A stretch of DNA of 20,209 bases, from assembly GCA_001871755.1 (NCBI GenBank), contig MNXL01000364.1, positions 1 through 20,209 on the forward strand, in the 5' to 3' direction. Under the pieces are notes generated by a model. The model saw only the letters and a list, made by a program, of their open reading frames with translations, searched no databases and was not told where the DNA came from. Source of the stretch: Anaerolineae bacterium CG2_30_64_16 (GTDB taxonomy: Bacteria; Chloroflexota; Anaerolineae; CG2-30-64-16). Shown here piece after piece: positions 18,601 to 20,209 of the stretch. The position numbers and the translations under genes are program-made. Within the stretch, counting starts at the first letter, position 1, and each line of letters begins with the position of its first letter.

Positions 18601-19330
18601 GGGCGATGTCGGCCAGCAAGATGGCTCCCACTTCGTGGGCGATATCGGCGAATGCCTCCCAGTCAGGGGCCCAGGGATAAGAGGTAAAGCCGGCGATGAT
18701 CATCTTGGGCTGGTGCTGGCGGGCCAGGCCACGGATTTCGTCGTAATCCAACTTGCCGGTGATTTTACTGACGCCGTAGCTGACCACGTGGAAGCGTTTG
18801 CCGGAGAAGTTGAACTCACTACCATGAGTCAGGTGCCCGCCCTGGTAGAGGTCCATGCCCATGACCGTGTCGCCTGGTTCCAGCATGGTGTCGTAAACGA
18901 CCAGGTTGGCCGCCGCGCCGGAAAGGGGCTGGACGTTGACATAAATATTCTTGGCGTCCACCCGCTCATTGGTAAAGCAGGCGGCTGCCCGTCTTTGCGC
19001 CAGCGTCTCCAGGAAGTCGACATAATCCACACCTTTGTAGAAGCGGCGGTCGGCGTAGCGGCGGTAGTAGGCGAGTTGATGGGGGACGTCGAGCAACATC
19101 TTCTCGTCGTCGCGCGTCATGCGTAGAGGGGGATAGCCCTCGGCATAGACATTGTTGAAGACCGATCCCAGCGCGCCCCGGACGGCCTTGGGCGCCATCG
19201 ATTCGGACGGGATCATGATCAACTTGCGGGCCTGACGTTCCTCTTCGAAAGCGATGATAGCCTCGACATCGGGGTCGATCAGGCTGATGTCGGCGCCGAG
19301 ATAGGTGTTCCAGTAGTCGGTGTGGGGCAT
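15692..19330 (-). CDS. Serine hydroxymethyltransferase-GcvT-GcvT triple fusion
   Basis: A 1212-residue one-carbon enzyme. Residues 1-440 are a serine hydroxymethyltransferase that interconverts serine and glycine with tetrahydrofolate; PLP-binding Lys270 sits in TTHKTFCGPRG, with DIAHPAG at 241-247. The usual IASEN box is IPSES, and an insertion of about 20 residues follows YAEGYP. Residues 505-755 are a divergent GcvT/YgfZ-like domain keeping VIDD at 570-573. Residues 779-1190 are a full aminomethyltransferase (GcvT) with FAGWEMPVWY, VIDD at 867-870 and SRTGYTGES near 991. The ATG at 19330 is preferred because AAAGGAG lies eight bases upstream; an earlier GTG would be too close to it. An 18-base dispersed repeat is read in frame at residues 977-983. 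Fusion would channel methylene-tetrahydrofolate. gcvH and gcvP are not in the window. Confidence 0.94.
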   Translation of the reverse strand: MPHTDYWNTYLGADISLIDPDVEAIIAFEEERQARKLIMIPSESMAPKAVRGALGSVFNNVYAEGYPPLRMTRDDEKMLLDVPHQLAYYRRYADRRFYKGVDYVDFLETLAQRRAAACFTNERVDAKNIYVNVQPLSGAAANLVVYDTMLEPGDTVMGMDLYQGGHLTHGSEFNFSGKRFHVVSYGVSKITGKLDYDEIRGLARQHQPKMIIAGFTSYPWAPDWEAFADIAHEVGAILLADIAHPAGMVIAGAFPSPVGIADVITFTTHKTFCGPRGAVIMTTDEELANRIDMGVFPGQQGGPHTQKFAAMAVAFKIAQTEPFRKLQFQIKENAAALANGLVKRGLKLAYGGTDTHFCMLDLNSVKTKTGFPLRGEPAVRILDMAGIVTNKNTIPGDEMTSLAMGIRLGTPWLTQRGFGPEEIDQVAGLIHKTVTHIQSFSYIGLIGELPRGKMDLDVFEEIKYEVAQLAAKGAAETADRGAGYPHYYEMLEPIARAHDELKPAQSPDQKAELTATRTGAALFDLSQHGLLLVTGNRAEPGIQQVMTSDVAALEPGQCQSAFILNKNSQVIDDVSILRLPLDDIGRDRYLIRTSPENHTRVKAWLRALGDGYTLFDPDDIFAKVEGPMIVEDLQQAGENHRAVLGLRGPKASELVDALNLAPDHIFRHGDDNIELALPADQLQAAYDRLIQAGATPASHATFKTLRIEAGLPDYSQYPDYTPDSGRPDGLGLCAAHPEMFELRQPYFVGQKALASVRERPELPEFKWEEPTDAPLKRTPLYEWHKAHTSHVIPFAGWEMPVWYTGVLDEHRAVRRAAGLFDVAHMGVFEISGPHATEFLDLVCTNYSRWYNPGESYYSYFLDPDGHVIDDLLTYRLARDRYLMVVNASNADKDWAWLNAVNNGEVLLDRERQDLKVLRPATLRNLKDPSSGKDMRVDLALQGPAALPILQSLTDDPRLKDRLARVRKTELIECELHDPSTSSGERFDLVVSRTGYTGESIAYELFVHPDRAVDFWETLLEAGKPFGIQPCGLAARDSTRTEAGLPLYGHDLAGPFDITPSGAGFPGYVKLHKPYFIGRTAYITREKTRKLEIARFRMNKTGVRMPKTGDPVVNKRGQAIGWVTSAAVDVDGIILGLAYIESRYHKQGDQIGIFSLPAKPLVEKANKADLQPGDKLQLPDAATLLSRFPDNAERSHWRSKPIQSAPGFLPAGE
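16383..16400. repeat. Dispersed repeat unit inside the gcvT coding frame
   Basis: CCTGAGCTTGTCGAAGGG is the exact reverse complement of the first 18 bases of the 23-base unit at 4617-4639 and 4640-4662. It encodes part of DPSTSSGE, in a loop just before the conserved SRTGYTGE segment of the C-terminal GcvT domain, without breaking the frame. Confidence 0.85.
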
Positions 19331-19368
19331 GAAGGGCACTCCTTTGCGATGTGCGAAGCTATGATAGG

Positions 19369-19495
19369 GCCTAACCCCCGAAATTCTTGTTTTTTGTGCA
19401 AGGATTTTGGGAGTGGCGGCTGTCGTCTTTTTGGTTCCGCCTTATAAGCGCAGCGGCGCTTGTAAGCGCAGCGGCCTTGTCCGGGTTAGGGGGTG
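19369..19495. mobile_element. Small element with inverted CCTAACCC/GGGTTAGG ends and internal direct repeats
   Basis: CCTAACCC (19370-19377) and GGGTTAGG (19483-19490) are inverted copies bounding about 120 bases without a gene. Inside, TAAGCGCAGCGGC occurs twice (19445-19457 and 19463-19475) with an 18-base period and local hairpin potential. One end coincides with the stop codon of the truncated PIN reading frame. It could be a MITE-like insertion; no transposase is present, so mobility is inferred. Confidence 0.45.
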
Positions 19496-19662
19496 TGTCT
19501 GTTGTCCTGGCAGTCTACCGTTTGAAGCGAACGTTCCTTCTGTCCAAAATTGGCTATGATGTACAGCAGTCGATCATCCACGTCCAGAAGCAGCCGTCCC
19601 TGCGCCGTTGTCTTGGCCGCTGCAATCAACGCGCTGGCATCAAAGATAAGTTGTCGGGACAT
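19486..19662 (-). pseudogene. PIN-domain protein remnant (N-terminal 58 codons)
   Basis: The predicted 58-residue peptide opens with MSRQLIFDASALIAAAK. This is the first strand and helix of a PIN-domain ribonuclease, with the first catalytic aspartate at residue 8. PIN toxins are normally about 130-150 residues and need three or four acidic residues spread along the chain. Everything after about residue 45 is missing, and the frame ends in TAA exactly where the inverted end of the neighbouring element begins. AAAGGA lies ten bases ahead of the ATG, and a good promoter precedes it. It is probably a decayed or interrupted PIN gene, possibly from a toxin-antitoxin pair. No antitoxin gene is adjacent. 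A truncated but expressed peptide cannot be ruled out. Confidence 0.6.
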
Positions 19663-19693
19663 CGGTGAAGCATCCTTTGCGATTCTAGCCGCT

Positions 19694-19722
19694 ATTGTAT
19701 CACCTGGTCGTTACTCTGGCAA
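19694..19722 (-). promoter_or_regulatory. Sigma-70-type promoter ahead of the PIN remnant and glyA-gcvT
   Basis: On the minus strand TTGCCA (19722-19717) and TACAAT (19699-19694) are 17 bases apart, five of six matches each. Initiation is expected near 19687, giving a leader of about 25 bases before the PIN ATG. I found no better promoter between here and the glyA-gcvT start at 19330, so this may now drive that gene. Confidence 0.65.
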
Positions 19723-19740
19723 CCTGTACTCGCACGCCAG

Positions 19741-19789
19741 AAAAAAAGTTGGGACCTCACCCTTTGACCTTTTCAAAAGAACCCCAACT
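19741..19789 (-). terminator. Probable intrinsic terminator of the sufT-like gene
   Basis: On the minus strand AGTTGGG (19789-19783) can pair with CCCAACT (19753-19747), which runs straight into seven T residues (19747-19741). The 29-base loop is long, and the 5' arm overlaps the last codons of the gene. An alternative pairing of GGGACC (19796-19791) with GGTCCC (19756-19751) also exists. Confidence 0.5.
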
Positions 19790-20090
19790 GGTCCCTGGCT
19801 TCCTGCGACATCATCTCTGGGCTCCACAGCGGGTCCCACACGACGTGGACGTTGATCTCGTCCAGGTCAGGGAAAGCCCGGTGGACATAGGTCTGCACGC
19901 CGGAGATAATTTGCGGGCCGATCGGGCAGCCGGGGCTGGTCAACGTCATCTCGACGTCCACGGTGTTACCCTCTTCTGGCGCCTTGATATCATAGACCAG
20001 GCCCAGATCGACGATGTTCAGGCCGAGCTCGGGGTCATAGACGTTCTTGCGAATGGCTTCGCGGACACCTTCGACGGTTGCGGTTGTCAT
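19773..20090 (-). CDS. MIP18/DUF59-family Fe-S assembly protein (SufT-like)
   Basis: Cytoplasmic factor that helps mature iron-sulfur proteins. The 105-residue single domain has the family segments VYDPELGLNIVDLGLVYDI (17-35), MTLTSPGCP with the conserved Cys55, and a VWDPLWSPEMMS ending (84-95). Length is typical of stand-alone SufT/PaaD-like members. GGAG six bases upstream supports the ATG at 20090. Upstream lies a CTGGAAR heptad array, and no other suf gene is in the window, so it may be a solitary gene or the end of an operon continuing to the right. A likely intrinsic terminator follows it. The exact subgroup (SufT, PaaD or general MIP18) cannot be settled from one domain. Confidence 0.92.
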   Translation of the reverse strand: MTTATVEGVREAIRKNVYDPELGLNIVDLGLVYDIKAPEEGNTVDVEMTLTSPGCPIGPQIISGVQTYVHRAFPDLDEINVHVVWDPLWSPEMMSQEARDQLGFF

Positions 20091-20121
20091 GGTGTGCTCC
20101 GTGGCTGATGCGTGCTGCGAA

Positions 20122-20184
20122 CTGGATACTGGAAACTGGAAGCTGGAAACTGGAAGCTGGAAACTGGATGCTGGGGGCTGGAGA
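20122..20184. repeat. Second nine-unit CTGGAAR heptad array
   Basis: Nine consecutive heptamers: CTGGATA, then alternating CTGGAAA and CTGGAAG, then degenerate CTGGATG, CTGGGGG and CTGGAGA. The array has the same unit, orientation and number as that at 1787-1849. It again lies just upstream of a minus-strand gene start, here by 31 bases. Confidence 0.88.
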
Positions 20185-20209
20185 CTGCGTGGTGCGTCTT
20201 GCGCGCGAT

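Noticed and set aside
19340..19485. Glycine riboswitch ahead of glyA-gcvT
   Set aside because: The leader is short and occupied by repeat sequence; I could not find the tandem glycine aptamer cores.
19387..19668. Plus-strand 93-codon open frame next to glyA-gcvT
   Set aside because: It overlaps the repeat element and the antisense of the PIN remnant, and I see no convincing ribosome-binding site or domain.

Overview
This is a GC-rich, almost entirely minus-strand segment. It looks like a chromosome fragment from an uncultivated member of the Chloroflexota (Anaerolineae or Caldilineae-like). That assignment is inference. It rests on a giant serine hydroxymethyltransferase-GcvT fusion, a large CHASE4 hybrid kinase, a microcompartment locus built around sugar-phosphate enzymes, and many short intergenic repeats. 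I see no rRNA, tRNA, CRISPR array, prophage or transposase gene. Transcription runs from right to left.

Left part (26-4753): a microcompartment operon. A consensus-like promoter (4725-4753) precedes a leader that holds a palindromic repeat element. Then come lepB (signal peptidase I), an RpiB-like isomerase, a DeoC aldolase, an 83-residue CxxC protein, a CsoS1D/CcmP-like tandem-domain shell protein (BMC-T), a hexameric shell protein (BMC-H) and inorganic pyrophosphatase. Both enzymes carry N-terminal amphipathic helices of the kind that target cargo into shells. DeoC plus RpiB is the signature of the sugar-phosphate-utilising (SPU) class of bacterial microcompartments. Shell pentamers and any aldehyde dehydrogenase are not in the window and may lie beyond its left edge.

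Middle part (4829-10925): a 1501-residue hybrid histidine kinase (CHASE4-HAMP-PAS-GAF-GAF-HisKA-HATPase-REC-REC-Hpt), then a DUF503/YlxP protein and a MEMO-family protein with an N-terminal extension, probably co-transcribed.

Right-middle part (11216-15536): a compact run of six genes behind a clear promoter. It starts with a MerR-type HTH protein with Phd/DUF5678-like segments, followed by an overlapping retropepsin-like aspartic protease, a helical protein of unknown function and an overlapping small radical SAM protein. LipM-like octanoyltransferase and a Nudix hydrolase (4-base overlap) follow. The first four genes form an unusual cassette whose function I cannot name.

Right part (15692-20209): a 1212-residue fusion of serine hydroxymethyltransferase, a divergent GcvT-like domain and a full GcvT. 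Upstream lies a 58-codon PIN-domain remnant with an intact promoter, apparently cut off at the edge of a repeat element, and then a SufT/MIP18-type Fe-S assembly gene. Lipoylation (LipM), one-carbon transfer from glycine (GlyA/GcvT) and Fe-S assembly are metabolically linked, but gcvP and gcvH are absent here.

Repeats are a theme throughout: inverted-repeat elements, two nine-unit CTGGAAR heptad arrays, and repeat sequence that has entered coding frames (the lipM N-terminus and the gcvT domain).
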